DNA of 64,000 nucleotides from Streptomyces sp. NBC_01142 (GCF_026341125.1 NZ_JAPEOR010000001.1:2170001-2234000), one strand, 5' to 3'; positions 21,010-29,987 are shown, counted from the stretch's first letter. Notes: generated by a model from the letters alone, not told the origin. Program-made: numbers and translations.

Positions 21010-21855
21010 CTACCCCGCAATCCGTACGGTCGTGTTGGCGCCCCAGATCGCGAGGCTGAGGAAGAAGTCCAGGACGTTGATGGCGACGATGGAGGTCCGC
21101 ACGGCGCGGCCGACCGCGACGCCGACGCCGGCCGGGCCGCCGCTCGCGTAGTAGCCGTAGTAGCAGTGGACCAGGATGATCACGACGGCGAAGACGATCA
21201 CCTTGCCGAAGGACCACAGGACGTCGACCGGCGGCAGATACTGCTGGAAGTAGTGGTCGTACGTGCCCGCGGACTGCCCGTAGTAGCCGGTGGTGATGGT
21301 GCGTGCCGCGAAGTACGAGGACAGCAGCCCGACCACGTACAGCGGGATCACGGCGACGAAACCGGCGATCATCCGGGTGGTCACCAGGAACGGCAGTGAG
21401 GGAACGCCCATCACTTCCAGAGCGTCGGTCTCCTCGCTGATCCGCATGGCGCCGAGCTGGGCGGTGAACCCGGCCCCGACCGTCGCCGCCAGGGCGAGGC
21501 CGGCCACCAGCGGGGCGATCTCACGGGTGTTGAAGTACGCCGAGAGGAACGCCACGAAGTTGGAGGTGCCCAGCTGGTTGAGGGCCGCGTACCCCTGCAG
21601 GCCGACCTCGGTGCCGGTGAAGAAGGACAGGAAGGCGATGACGCCGACGGTGCCGCCGACGACCGCCAGCGCACCACGGCCGAAGCTCACCTCGGCCAGC
21701 AGGCGCAGGGTCTCCTTCTTGTAGCGGCGCAGGGTACGACCGGTCCATGCCAGCGAGCGCCCGTAGAACGCCAGTTGGGTGCCCAGCTCCTCGAGGGAGT
21801 GGAGCGGACGCGACAGGAGCCGGCCGGTACGGCCGATGCGATCCGACAGAGCCAT
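21010..21855 (-). CDS. yrbE4B: YrbE/MlaE-family permease B of the Mce transporter
   Basis: A 281-aa integral membrane permease of the MlaE family, the second of the pair. It shows an amphipathic N-terminal interface helix, about five membrane helices, and the conserved cytoplasmic loop GAMRISEETDALEVMGVPSL that contacts the ATPase. With the other YrbE protein it forms the transmembrane core on which the Mce needle sits. It starts two bases after the yrbE4A stop. The name follows mycobacterial usage; the operon here is of the single type found in streptomycetes, and its substrate is unproven. Confidence 0.88.
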   Translation of the reverse strand: MALSDRIGRTGRLLSRPLHSLEELGTQLAFYGRSLAWTGRTLRRYKKETLRLLAEVSFGRGALAVVGGTVGVIAFLSFFTGTEVGLQGYAALNQLGTSNFVAFLSAYFNTREIAPLVAGLALAATVGAGFTAQLGAMRISEETDALEVMGVPSLPFLVTTRMIAGFVAVIPLYVVGLLSSYFAARTITTGYYGQSAGTYDHYFQQYLPPVDVLWSFGKVIVFAVVIILVHCYYGYYASGGPAGVGVAVGRAVRTSIVAINVLDFFLSLAIWGANTTVRIAG

Positions 21856-21857
21856 CC

Positions 21858-22628
21858 TCAACCCCTCTGCGGAACGATGTGGAAGTACACGGCGGTCATC
21901 ACGAAGTTCGTGACGAACAGCAACATGAACGTGATCACCACGGACTGGTTCACCGCGTCGCCGACGCCCTTCGGCCCGCCCTTGGCGGTCAGGCCCTTGT
22001 ACGAGGCGACGACCGCGGCGATGGCGCCGAACACCAGGGCCTTCAGTTCGGCCGCCCACAGGTCGGGCAGCTGGGCGAGGGTGGTGAAGGAAGCCAGATA
22101 CGCGCCGGGCGTGCCGTTCTGCAGGATCACGTTGAAGAAGTAACCGCCGGCCACCCCGACCACCGACACCAGCCCGTTGAGCAACACCGCCACCACCATC
22201 GTGGCCAGCACCCTCGGCACGACCAGCCGGTGGATCGGGTCGATGCCCAGCACCTGCATCGCGTCGATCTCCTCACGGATCTTGCGCGCCCCGAGGTCCG
22301 CGCAGATCGCGGTGCCGCCCGCCCCGGCGATCAGCAGGGCGGTGACGATCGGCGAGGCCTCCCGCAGCACCGCGAGCACCGAGGCGGCACCCGAGAACGA
22401 CTGGGCACCCAACTGCCGGGTCAGGCTGCCGATCTGCAGGGCGATGACCGCCCCGAAGGGGATGGAGACCAGCGCGGTGGGCAGGATCGTGACACTCGCG
22501 ATGAACCACGCCTGCTGGATGAACTCCCGTACCTGGAACGGGCGACGCGGAAGCGTCCGTACGACGTCCAGGGCCATCGCGAACAGGCTGCCCGCATGTC
22601 TCAGAGCGCCGACCGGGGACAGGATCAT
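21858..22628 (-). CDS. yrbE4A: YrbE/MlaE-family permease A of the Mce transporter
   Basis: A 256-aa MlaE-family permease with the coupling-loop motif GARKIREEIDAMQVLGIDPI and about five membrane helices, including GTAICADLGA before the loop. It overlaps the preceding ATPase gene by four bases (ATGA). It is expected to pair with the second YrbE protein as a heterodimer. Length and loop are normal. Confidence 0.88.
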   Translation of the reverse strand: MILSPVGALRHAGSLFAMALDVVRTLPRRPFQVREFIQQAWFIASVTILPTALVSIPFGAVIALQIGSLTRQLGAQSFSGAASVLAVLREASPIVTALLIAGAGGTAICADLGARKIREEIDAMQVLGIDPIHRLVVPRVLATMVVAVLLNGLVSVVGVAGGYFFNVILQNGTPGAYLASFTTLAQLPDLWAAELKALVFGAIAAVVASYKGLTAKGGPKGVGDAVNQSVVITFMLLFVTNFVMTAVYFHIVPQRG

Positions 22629-23566
22629 GCGCCCGCCACCTCCTTGTGGAGTTCCGACTCGCGCCGCGCGATCGCCTCCCAGCGAGGTGGCCGGGTGATC
22701 CCGGGGGACGGCAGGAGGCGGGGTGGCATCTCCCCGCCTCCCGGCGGGATCGGGGCCTCGCGGTCGCCGAGCTGCGCCAGCTCCTGCTCGACCTGGGCGG
22801 CGTCCTTCTCCTCCGCCATGCCGATCGGCCCCTGCATCCGGCCGTTCAGGAACTGCCGTACGACCGGCTCGTCGCTCGTCAGCAGCTGTGCGCGGGGGCC
22901 GAACATCACCAGCTCGCGCCGGAACAGCAGCCCGATGTTGTCCGGGACCTGCCGGGCCGAGGCGATGTCGTGCGTGACGATCAGGAAGGTCGCGTCGATC
23001 TGCGCGTTGAGATCGACGATCAGCTGGTTGAGGTAGGCCACCCGCACCGGGTCGAGACCCGAGTCCGGTTCGTCGAACAGAATGATCTGCGGATCGAGCA
23101 CCAGGGCCCGCGCCAGCCCGGCCCGTTTGCGCATACCGCCGGATATCTCGCCGGGCAGCTTCTCCTCGGCGCCGATCAGCCCGACCATGTCCATCTTCTC
23201 GAGCACGATCTGCCTGATCGCACTCTCCGTCTTACGGGTGTGCTCGCGGAGCGGGAAGGCGATGTTGTCGTAGAGATTCATCGACCCGAACAGTGCGCCG
23301 TCCTGGAACAGCACGCCGAACAGCTTCCGCACCTCGTACAGGTCGTGTTCACCCAGCGTGGTGATGTCCGTGCCCGCGACGCGGACCGAGCCGGAGTCCG
23401 GCTTGAGCAGACCGACAAGCGTCTTCAGGAACACGGACTTGCCCGTGCCCGAAGGGCCGAGCATGACCGATACCTCGTCGGCGGGCAGCGTCAGCGAAAC
23501 GTCCTGCCAGATGACCTGGTGGCCGAAGGACTTGGTCAGCCCTTCCACGCAGATCTCGACACCCAT
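22625..23566 (-). CDS. mceG: Mce transporter ATPase (MceG/Mkl-like ABC ATPase)
   Basis: A 313-aa ABC ATPase that would power the Mce system. It has Walker A GPSGTGKS near residue 40, Q-loop FQDGALFGSMNLYDNIAFPL, signature ISGGMRKRAGLARAL, Walker B IILFDEPDSGLDP and the H-loop VTHDIASAR. A C-terminal extension of about 60 aa, rich in Pro and Glu, follows the ATPase domain, as in MceG/MlaF-like proteins. In mycobacteria the ATPase gene is usually unlinked to mce; here it leads the operon. The start at 23566 (MGVEICVEGL) is chosen over one three codons earlier. Confidence 0.9.
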   Translation of the reverse strand: MGVEICVEGLTKSFGHQVIWQDVSLTLPADEVSVMLGPSGTGKSVFLKTLVGLLKPDSGSVRVAGTDITTLGEHDLYEVRKLFGVLFQDGALFGSMNLYDNIAFPLREHTRKTESAIRQIVLEKMDMVGLIGAEEKLPGEISGGMRKRAGLARALVLDPQIILFDEPDSGLDPVRVAYLNQLIVDLNAQIDATFLIVTHDIASARQVPDNIGLLFRRELVMFGPRAQLLTSDEPVVRQFLNGRMQGPIGMAEEKDAAQVEQELAQLGDREAPIPPGGGEMPPRLLPSPGITRPPRWEAIARRESELHKEVAGA

Positions 23567-23668
23567 CCGGTTCACCCTTCAGCCGTGGAGCAGCTCCGTC
23601 ATCTGCTCTACGGGGAAGGGCGGTGCGTCCGTCGCGGCGAGTGCCGAAATTTTTTTACGGGGGTGCCA

Positions 23669-24691
23669 TCAGGGGTGAACGTTGGTGTGCAGGGTGTTGT
23701 CCGGCAGCTCGACAGGGGTGTCCTGTGGGTCCGGGACGTCCACCGGGATCGACGGCACCGTCACGGGAACCGGCGGAGCGGAGGGGACGGAAACCTCCGG
23801 CACGTCCGGCACCGGGGGCACGTCCGGGGCGGCCAAGGCAGGCAGCGGGACCTCGGGCAGGGACGGTACGAGCGGGTGACCGCCCGGCGACGGGGTCGCG
23901 CTCTCGGCAGAGGACGCCCTCGTGCCCCCGAGGGTGCGTACGCGCGGAGGCTGCGCCCGGCCCGGGGCCGGCGGCCGCACGTCCGCGGCCTCCGAGACGG
24001 CGGGCGCGGCGGGCCGCGGAGAGCCGGGCCGGTCCCCGTCGTGGGCGTACGGCAGGACGAAGCCCGCCACGGCGAGCGTCGCCGCTGTCGAGACCATGGC
24101 AACCGCCTGCGCGTTCCCGCCCGGCCGCGACTGCCCTCGCCCGCACAGCCACATGGCCAGCCCCAGCGTGCCGGCCAGCGAATTGCGCAGCGACCGGCGG
24201 GCCCGCGCCAGCAGCGACTCGACCGTCCGATAGCTCAGCCCCATCTCGTGGGCGACCTGGCCGACGTCGAGGTCCTCGGACTTCAGCCGGAGCGCCTCCG
24301 CCTGCCGGGCGGGCAGTTCCCCGGTACGCACGGCCAGCCACTTCGCCTCGGCCCGGTCGCACACCGCCTCCTCGACGGGCGCCGGACCCGGCGGGACGAG
24401 CCCGGCGCTGCTGTGCACCTCGGCCTCGCGGTTGACCTGGCGGTGCCTGTCGATGCAGAGCCGCATGGTCACTGTCGTCAGCCAGGCGCCGAGCCGCTCG
24501 TCGTCCAGATGCGGGTTCTCGGCCGCGCGCAGCATGGCCTCGTGGACGGCGTCCTCGGCGTCCTCCACGCTCATGGACCGGCGGCGGGCCACCTTGAGCA
24601 ACTGCTCGCGGTGGCTCCACGCCCGCTGCCACCGCTCGTGGGCGGCGTCCGCCGGCCCGCCCGAGTATGCGGAATGCATGTCCGTCGCCAT
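23669..24691 (-). CDS. ECF-like sigma factor with C-terminal membrane segment and Pro-rich tail
   Basis: A 340-aa protein. Residues about 25-95 form sigma region 2 (EDAEDAVHEAMLRAAENP, ERLGAWLTTVTMRLCIDRHR), and residues about 130-180 form region 4 (LPARQAEALRLKSEDLDVGQ, YRTVESLLARARRSLRNSL). Uncommonly, a membrane-like helix follows near residues 203-220 (VAMVSTAATLAVAGFVLPYA) and then about 120 aa of Pro/Val/Ser-rich sequence ending LPDNTLHTNVHP. The layout implies a membrane-tethered sigma factor with an external tail. It lies about 100 bp upstream of the mce operon in the same direction, so it is a candidate regulator of that operon. An ATG four codons in is an alternative start. Confidence 0.82.
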   Translation of the reverse strand: MATDMHSAYSGGPADAAHERWQRAWSHREQLLKVARRRSMSVEDAEDAVHEAMLRAAENPHLDDERLGAWLTTVTMRLCIDRHRQVNREAEVHSSAGLVPPGPAPVEEAVCDRAEAKWLAVRTGELPARQAEALRLKSEDLDVGQVAHEMGLSYRTVESLLARARRSLRNSLAGTLGLAMWLCGRGQSRPGGNAQAVAMVSTAATLAVAGFVLPYAHDGDRPGSPRPAAPAVSEAADVRPPAPGRAQPPRVRTLGGTRASSAESATPSPGGHPLVPSLPEVPLPALAAPDVPPVPDVPEVSVPSAPPVPVTVPSIPVDVPDPQDTPVELPDNTLHTNVHP

Positions 24692-24909
24692 GAGGGCCCC
24701 TTTGCGCTCACCCGCCGAGCCCTGTGCTGCCCGGCGGGTGGCGACATTACCGCCCGGTATCCGGAATTGTGGAGGGGGAGGCGCCCATCGAATCCCTACC
24801 GTTGCCGGTCAGCGGGCCGGCGTCGGCGAGGGCGCCGCGCCGGGCACGGGGCGATTTTGGGGGCCAGGGGGGAGGCAGCGGCCCGGGCCGGCCGGGCTAA
24901 CGTGTGGGC

Positions 24910-25164
24910 ATGAAGCGATTGCGGGTGGAGTTCACGACGGAGCCCTTCGACCTCGACGACGCGCCCGCCCACGCGGTGGTCGCCCGCGAGGTCATGCAGG
25001 AGGCCGCTCTGGACGCCGTGGACGTCGGCCCGTTCGGCAATACGGCCGAGGGTGGCGCGGACCAGGTGCTCATCGCCGTGGACGCGCTGCTGCGCCGTGC
25101 ACTGGAATCGGGTGCCACTCGGGTCTCGTTGCAGGTCAATGTGATCGGGGAGGGCGAGAAGTGA
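24910..25164 (+). CDS. Small conserved protein of unknown function
   Basis: An 84-aa acidic protein, MKRLRVEFTTEPFDLDDAPA at the start, then HAVVAREVMQEAALDAVDVG and a C-terminal strand-like end RVSLQVNVIGEGEK. The alternating strand-helix-strand pattern suggests a small alpha/beta fold. No catalytic motif is visible. Its stop overlaps the start of the following HTH gene by four bases, so the two are co-translated and probably act together. A GTG two codons upstream is possible. I do not recognise a named family. Confidence 0.75.
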   Translation: MKRLRVEFTTEPFDLDDAPAHAVVAREVMQEAALDAVDVGPFGNTAEGGADQVLIAVDALLRRALESGATRVSLQVNVIGEGEK

Positions 25165-25559
25165 TCGAGCCGGGAGATCACCCGCTCGTCAGCGCGGTCA
25201 AGCCGCTGGTCGACGCCATGGGTGCGGAGATACTGAGCCCGGAACAGGCGTCACCTGATGACGTGGTGCTCGCCTGGGAGGGCGAGGATGTCCTGGCCGT
25301 GCGGCTGCCGCAGCTCTCGGACTCGCTCGACCACATTCTGGCGGCCATGGAGCGCCGGCACGGCATGCCGCTCTCGGAGCTGGACCGTAAGACGAAGCAG
25401 CTGGTCGTACGGACTCTGGAGGCGCGCGGCGCATTCTCCGTACGGCACGGGGTGGAGACGGTGGCGGGTGCCCTCGGGGTCAGCCGATTCACTGTGTACA
25501 ACTACCTGAACCGGGAAACCGCGGCTCGGGAGACAAAGCCGCAGGTAGAAGGTACGTAA
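25161..25559 (+). CDS. Fis-type helix-turn-helix protein with replaced 3' end
   Basis: A 132-aa protein starting at GTG inside the stop of the preceding gene. The C-terminal half is a Fis-like DNA-binding segment, KQLVVRTLEARGAFSVRHGV followed by VAGALGVSRFTVYNYLNRE. The last 60 bases (20 codons including the stop) occur again, 48 of 60 identical, at 37912-37971. The likely reading is that a mobile element entered here and brought its own copy of the 3' end, restoring the frame with slightly different residues (TAARETKPQVEGT instead of NAARDTKAQVEDS). Location suggests a link with purine catabolism, but this is inference. Confidence 0.85.
   Translation: MIEPGDHPLVSAVKPLVDAMGAEILSPEQASPDDVVLAWEGEDVLAVRLPQLSDSLDHILAAMERRHGMPLSELDRKTKQLVVRTLEARGAFSVRHGVETVAGALGVSRFTVYNYLNRETAARETKPQVEGT
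25500..25516 (+). repeat. attL core (17-bp direct repeat)
   Basis: AACTACCTGAACCGGGA is exactly repeated at 37912-37928, bounding the 12.4-kb element. It lies inside the coding end of the HTH gene. Sequence identity drops outside the core on both sides. Confidence 0.8.
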
Positions 25560-25590
25560 GTGGGCGGTCGGACCCTTCAGGGAGCCGACC

Positions 25591-25607
25591 GTCTCACGTT
25601 TTCTCAC
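25591..25607 (+). promoter_or_regulatory. Integrase arm-type sites, left end
   Basis: TCTCAC occurs at 25592 and 25602, one helical turn apart, just inside the left end of the element. The same hexamer occurs three times at the right end (37801-37832). This fits arm sites of a tyrosine recombinase. Confidence 0.5.
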
Positions 25608-25706
25608 AAACCCTGGTGATCATGCAGTAGTGGGGCGCTGTAGTCGTCCACGAGACCCAGGAATAGCGGTGAGCCGCACTGGGATCGTGGAGCGCGCAGC
25701 GCTTGC

Positions 25707-26498
25707 CTACGAGGCGTACACGGCTCTACATGGCTCGCCTTGATGGCTTGGCCGCTCGGACACACTTGGCTCCTGCCACTGCGGGAGCGTCGTTGTGAAG
25801 CCGTACTCCCTGGCGATCTGCTCAAGCTCTGTGGTCCACGGCTTGCCGGTGAGTACCTCGTTGAAGGCCAGCATCGCGAAGTGGAAGATCCACAGGCAGT
25901 ACAGTCGGCACGCCACGAGTTCCTCATGGATCGGTGCCTGGCTGACGTGGAAGGTCTCGCCGTCGTCCTTGAAGAACATCTGGGCCCCGGTGAGCGTCGG
26001 GTGCGCGAACCATGAATCTACCTGGTAGAACGTCCGCTCCTTTGTGAGACCGTAGCCCTTCATCAGGTGTTCGATCTTCGCCAGGGCTTCGTTCGGATCA
26101 GCCGGGACGGTCTCCTTCACCGTCTTGACGGTCTGCACCATGACCTCGTAGGCGTCCTTGTAGCGGTCCTTCGTGCCGTCCGTCTTCAGGGCTTTGGCCA
26201 ACTGGATCTGGTCGGCCCCGAGCTTGCGGTTGTAGATGTCGCCTATCCGGTCACCCTGGTCCACACACCACCGCAGAGTGATGGCGTACTCCAGAGCACT
26301 CCGTCGGTTCGGGGACGCAGCACCGCACGCGCCGGCCTGGTGCAGCGTGAGGACCGCACGCACCTGCTCGGCCACGTTGAAGAAGAGTCCCCAGCCGATT
26401 ACAGAAGCGCGATTGGTGGGGTCGATGCGTTGGTGAAGGTTTGCCGTGATCAAGTTTTCGAGACGGATCAAGCCGTCTCCGGGGTCAGGTTCACTCAC
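25707..26498 (-). CDS. Hypothetical helical protein of the integrated element
   Basis: A 263-aa mostly alpha-helical protein with no signal peptide. Notable segments are VAEQVRAVLTLHQAG, NRRSALEYAITLRWCVDQG, EHLMKGYGLTKERTFYQVDS and FHVSQAPIHEELVACRLYCL. The arrangement of a conserved Arg-Ser-x-x-Glu motif with later His residues faintly recalls DUF5677/HEPN-like proteins of defence loci, but I cannot confirm it. It is the only intact cargo gene between attL and the first insertion sequence, and is transcribed toward attL. Confidence 0.6.
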   Translation of the reverse strand: MSEPDPGDGLIRLENLITANLHQRIDPTNRASVIGWGLFFNVAEQVRAVLTLHQAGACGAASPNRRSALEYAITLRWCVDQGDRIGDIYNRKLGADQIQLAKALKTDGTKDRYKDAYEVMVQTVKTVKETVPADPNEALAKIEHLMKGYGLTKERTFYQVDSWFAHPTLTGAQMFFKDDGETFHVSQAPIHEELVACRLYCLWIFHFAMLAFNEVLTGKPWTTELEQIAREYGFTTTLPQWQEPSVSERPSHQGEPCRAVYAS

Positions 26499-26603
26499 CC
26501 GGTCATCATGGCGACGGCCTGGGGCGTGGCGCTACGGGGTTTTCAACAACAGCTCGCTCTGCCGCTGGAAGTCATTGATGGTCGAAGGCACGAAGCGCCC
26601 GCC

Positions 26604-28306
26604 TAAGGGCTTGCAGATCATTAACACGTCGTCTTGATCTTGTTGCTGGGCTCGCCGGTTTGGGCGAGGACCCGAGCTCGGAGGGCCGCGAGGACGACGG
26701 GTGGTGTCGTCGCGGGTGGGATGACGATGCCGTGTGCCTCGAGCAGTCTCCTGTTCTTCAGGAGGGTGCGGTGCATCGCGGTGCGGCTGCTGCCGAATAG
26801 TACGGCGAGAGGTTCCGCGGCCAGGGCGACCCGCAGATGGAGCACGGTGGCCAGGACCTGTTCGGGGAAGGCGAGCCGGGGCGGACGGCCGCGCCGGGCA
26901 TCGCCGTCGGGGGTCAAAGTCCTGGTGAGGGCGTCCAGTTGTTGCCGGGACATGCCGGTCAGGGCGGGATCGGACAGCAGGGCCTGCTCCCACTGCGGGG
27001 CCGGTGCCTGCGGAGCCCGGGCCGCCGGGACGGCAGGGCAGGGCTGCGGGTGCAGGGCATAGTTCCAGTCGCCATGGAATGCGTGCCGGGTCAGCGGCAG
27101 TGCCGCCATCTGGGCGTCACCGATGCGGACTCCGGTGGGATAGGTGTTGGTGTCGAGTGCGGCTCTCACGCGCAGCCCGGTGCGGGTGGTGGTCGCAGCG
27201 ATGGACTGGACGATGACTTCGTGGCTGGTCAGCGGGCGGCCGCGCCAGTTCATGGTGATGTGCGAGAAGAGCCGGTGTTCGATCTTGTTCCACTTCGATG
27301 TGCCGGGCGGCAGATGACACACGGTGATGGTCAGTCCCGTTTCGGCAGCGAGCCGGGCCAGTTGCAGTTTCCAGGCTCGGGTGCGGTAGCCGTTGGAGCC
27401 GCCCGCGTCAGCGGTGATCAGCAGTCGTGCCGCCTGCGGGTAGGCAGCCCGGCCCTGGCCGTGCCACCAGCGGCGGATCGACTCGACCGCGAACGCGGCG
27501 GTGTCGTGATCGGTGCCGACGTTGACCCAGCCGGTGTCCGCCGCCAGATCGTAGATCCCGTAGGGGACGGCCTTGCCCAGCTGCGGGTCGGCGAAGTCAT
27601 GCACGTTCACCGGCACCGGCTCACCCGACGGCCGCCACTGGCGGCCGTTGTTCTTGAACTCGCCGACGAGCTCTTTCTTCTTGGTATCCACGCTGATGAC
27701 CGGCTGGCCGGCGTCCCGGTGCTCGCGGGCCTGCTCGTTGAGATAGCGGAACTGGGCATCCCGGTCCGGGTGCTGGCTGCCCTCGATTGTCTTGGCATTG
27801 GCCTGCAGGCTGAGCCCCTCCTCCCGCAGCAGGTTGGCGACGGTGTCGGCACTGACGCGGTGCCCGGCTCGGGTCAGCTCCCGCGCAAGCGTGCGGGTGG
27901 ACTTCACCGTCCACCGCAGCGGCGACATCGGGTCACCCCGCACATCCGGCTCAACCAGCGCCAACAGTGCCGGCCGCAGCCCTGGATTCAGATCCGCGAC
28001 CCGCTTGCGGCCCCCGCCGGGACGCCGCACCCGACCCAGAGGCCCCTCACCCGCCTCAAGTTCGAACACGCCCTTGCGGACCGTCGTCTCGCTGACCGCA
28101 GCGGCCTGTGCCACCGCCCGGACACCGCCGTGCCCCAGGCCCCGGGCCTCCGCAGCCATCAACAACCGCCGCTGCCGCTCGTCCAGCTGCGGGAGCAACA
28201 CCGCGAACTTCACGGCGAGTTGGTCACGAGTCTCATCCGGGATGCGCATACCACACCAACGAGCCTCAGGGCGGGAAGCAACACCTTGATTCCCTGCAAG
28301 CCCTTA
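26604..28306 (-). mobile_element. ISAzo13-like insertion sequence
   Basis: A 1.7-kb element bounded by perfect 13-bp inverted repeats, TAAGGGCTTGCAG at 26604-26616 and CTGCAAGCCCTTA at 28294-28306, around a single transposase gene. No target duplication could be recognised in the flanks. Confidence 0.8.
26621..28249 (-). CDS. ISAzo13-family transposase
   Basis: A 542-aa transposase. An N-terminal HTH region (RAVAQAAAVSETTVRKGVFE) precedes RVRRPGGGRKRVADLNPGLR and a DDE domain: first Asp in VISVDTKKKELVGEF, second in LLITADAGGSNGYRTRAWKL, and the acidic residue in HLPPGTSKWNKIEHRLFS, a hallmark of this family. An extra C-terminal region of about 130 aa follows the usual end (HGDWNYAL). Many members are annotated as Rhodopirellula-type transposases. 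The frame is intact, so the element may be active. Confidence 0.88.
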   Translation of the reverse strand: MRIPDETRDQLAVKFAVLLPQLDERQRRLLMAAEARGLGHGGVRAVAQAAAVSETTVRKGVFELEAGEGPLGRVRRPGGGRKRVADLNPGLRPALLALVEPDVRGDPMSPLRWTVKSTRTLARELTRAGHRVSADTVANLLREEGLSLQANAKTIEGSQHPDRDAQFRYLNEQAREHRDAGQPVISVDTKKKELVGEFKNNGRQWRPSGEPVPVNVHDFADPQLGKAVPYGIYDLAADTGWVNVGTDHDTAAFAVESIRRWWHGQGRAAYPQAARLLITADAGGSNGYRTRAWKLQLARLAAETGLTITVCHLPPGTSKWNKIEHRLFSHITMNWRGRPLTSHEVIVQSIAATTTRTGLRVRAALDTNTYPTGVRIGDAQMAALPLTRHAFHGDWNYALHPQPCPAVPAARAPQAPAPQWEQALLSDPALTGMSRQQLDALTRTLTPDGDARRGRPPRLAFPEQVLATVLHLRVALAAEPLAVLFGSSRTAMHRTLLKNRRLLEAHGIVIPPATTPPVVLAALRARVLAQTGEPSNKIKTTC

Positions 28307-28679
28307 GTGGACCTACTTGCCGCGCGGAGAAGTAAGCCCCGGACACCGAAACCGGCACCCGGGGCTGGAGGCGGCCCCGGCGGTACTGCCCCCAGAGCTT
28401 TGGGGCACCGGGGCCTCGCCCGGCCACGCCATATCGGGCCGGGCTACTACCAAGCTTAGTCCGTGGTTTTCAGCTCCGAGGCGGTGGATGCGCGCACCAC
28501 CGGGGCGCTGCGCCGTGCGGGAATACCGAGGTCCGTGCCGAGACGTTCTCCACGTCGCTGTAGCCCATTGGGCGCAGTGGGAGTGGTGCGGTAGCTCAGC
28601 GTTATGCAGGCTGGCCCGGGTGAGCAGCAGCGAACGCTGACGCCGCTCGGTTGCTGACCGGGAAGCCAGGAGGTTAGTC
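28307..28679. other. Region between the IS and the cargo genes
   Basis: No firm gene. An inverted repeat AGCCCCGG (28335) / CCGGGGCT (28359) and a second one near 28427-28443 could act as terminators. A minus-strand frame ending LGIPARRSAPVVRASTASEL at about 28456 looks protein-like but has no clear start and may be a gene fragment. Confidence 0.4.
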
Positions 28680-28994
28680 GTGACAACCACGCGAACCGAG
28701 ATCGAGAAGGACGTTAAGGCGGGCTCGTGGACAACGGTGTGGTGGGTTTGGGGCGGCGGCCCTACGGTCCATGGCGAATTTCGCAGACCCGCAGGAGCAC
28801 AGATTAAGGTTCGGTATGGGTTGGGCTGGTTTGGTGTAGACAGACAGAAACAGACCCTGGATGGAGACTCACCCAAAATTCTTACCGTCCAAGGTGCTTC
28901 CACTTACACCAGAGCGAGGTTTCAGGTAAAGGTGAAGACCAACACTCGACTACGTTGGGTCCAGATCGTGGAAGGTCCCGGGCGTTTCGAGTAG
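28680..28994 (+). CDS. Small aromatic beta-rich protein, unknown function
   Basis: A 104-aa protein starting at GTG with a near-perfect AGGAGG six bases upstream. It is rich in Trp and Tyr (WTTVWWVWGGGPTVHGEF, VRYGLGWFGVDRQKQ, LRWVQIVEGPGRFE) and looks all-beta. Codon use is less G+C-biased than in the surrounding genome, as in the next two genes. It is the first gene of the low-G+C cargo segment. No family is recognised. No signal peptide is seen, so it is probably cytoplasmic. Confidence 0.65.
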   Translation: MTTTRTEIEKDVKAGSWTTVWWVWGGGPTVHGEFRRPAGAQIKVRYGLGWFGVDRQKQTLDGDSPKILTVQGASTYTRARFQVKVKTNTRLRWVQIVEGPGRFE

Positions 28995-29087
28995 CGAGTT
29001 ACCCCCTACTCCGTGCCGGGTTCCGACGACCAGGCGGCCGTCTCCCCCTTGGGGGTCAACTGGCGAGACGAGTGTCGTTGTAAGACA

Positions 29088-29930
29088 CTAAAGGTGTGAC
29101 TGGATGAGCCTTCGAAGACCACCGCTCAGGGGTGTGGTCACGTGCCACGTGAGCTCTTCTCCCGCTCGCGTAGCGTTGATGCGGTATCCAGCCCGCCGAG
29201 GCCCTTCAATCCGCAACGGGACGAATTGTTGAGTCATTTTCATGACTTCCTTAGCCACGTCTGCCAAGGCTGCAAGGCTCCCTGAGCCGATATTGAACAC
29301 CGGAACCTTACCGAAATACTCGACCGCTGACAGGATCGCGCTTACAGCGTCATCAATGTACAGAAGATCTCTGCTTTCGTCCCTGACGACGACAGGGCGA
29401 CCTTCAAGGACATGTCTTACGATCCGGGCGACGGCACTGTTTCGATCACCCTCTCCATAGACATAGGAAAACCTGAGCATCACCGCTGAGACGGACGACG
29501 TGGCGAGAGCGACTTCTCCGAGATGCTTACTGAGTGCGTAGAGGTTCTGTGGTCTAATTTCTTCGCTCTCGACAGCATCGCGGGGAGTTCTAGGATGGCC
29601 ATACACCCCGGTTGTGGAGGCGTACACAATTCGCACCCCTAGGGTTTGGGCCCATTTAGCTACTGCATACGTCGTATAGACATTGTCGGTGAAACACTCG
29701 GCGCTATGACAGTTGGAGACGTTAGCCGCGAGATGGATTACTTGTGTGATATCACGTGGAAGTTTGCGCTCTAGGACATCGTTAGCGAGGTCAACATGAA
29801 CAGAATCGACCTCTGGCACCACCAGCTGTTTCGGGCGCACCACAGCAATTGGAGTTTTGCCTGCCGCGACCAAGCACGGAAGAAGGGCTTTTCCAATAAA
29901 GCCCGTGGCGCCGGTAACTAGGATTTTCAT
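29088..29930 (-). CDS. NAD-dependent epimerase/dehydratase (extended SDR)
   Basis: A 280-aa extended short-chain dehydrogenase. It has the NAD motif MKILVTGATGFIGKALLP, HLAANVSNCHS at strand 4, the catalytic triad segment STTGVYG with YALSKHLGE (YxxxK), and the C-terminal substrate motif IGSGSLAALADVAKEV. Such enzymes usually act on nucleotide-sugars. The ATG at 29930 follows AAGGAAG; three codons upstream is another ATG. It is clearly lower in G+C than chromosomal genes and is divergent from the membrane protein gene by 57 bp, so the two likely share a promoter region. No glycosyltransferase or other sugar gene is nearby, which leaves its role open. Confidence 0.85.
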   Translation of the reverse strand: MKILVTGATGFIGKALLPCLVAAGKTPIAVVRPKQLVVPEVDSVHVDLANDVLERKLPRDITQVIHLAANVSNCHSAECFTDNVYTTYAVAKWAQTLGVRIVYASTTGVYGHPRTPRDAVESEEIRPQNLYALSKHLGEVALATSSVSAVMLRFSYVYGEGDRNSAVARIVRHVLEGRPVVVRDESRDLLYIDDAVSAILSAVEYFGKVPVFNIGSGSLAALADVAKEVMKMTQQFVPLRIEGPRRAGYRINATRAGEELTWHVTTPLSGGLRRLIQSHL

Positions 29931-29987
29931 AGGGCACACTTCCTTATGGCATATCTATGTGGGAGAGTCTAGCGCTAGGAGATCTCC

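Noticed and set aside
22646..24913. Plus-strand open frame opposite the mce ATPase and sigma factor
   Set aside because: Antisense shadow; the minus strand carries clear ABC ATPase and sigma motifs.
26532..26603. Minus-strand segment reading RFVPSTINDFQRQSELLLKT
   Set aside because: It looks like a protein end next to the ISAzo13-like element, but the other flank of the IS did not continue the frame, so it was not listed as a gene.
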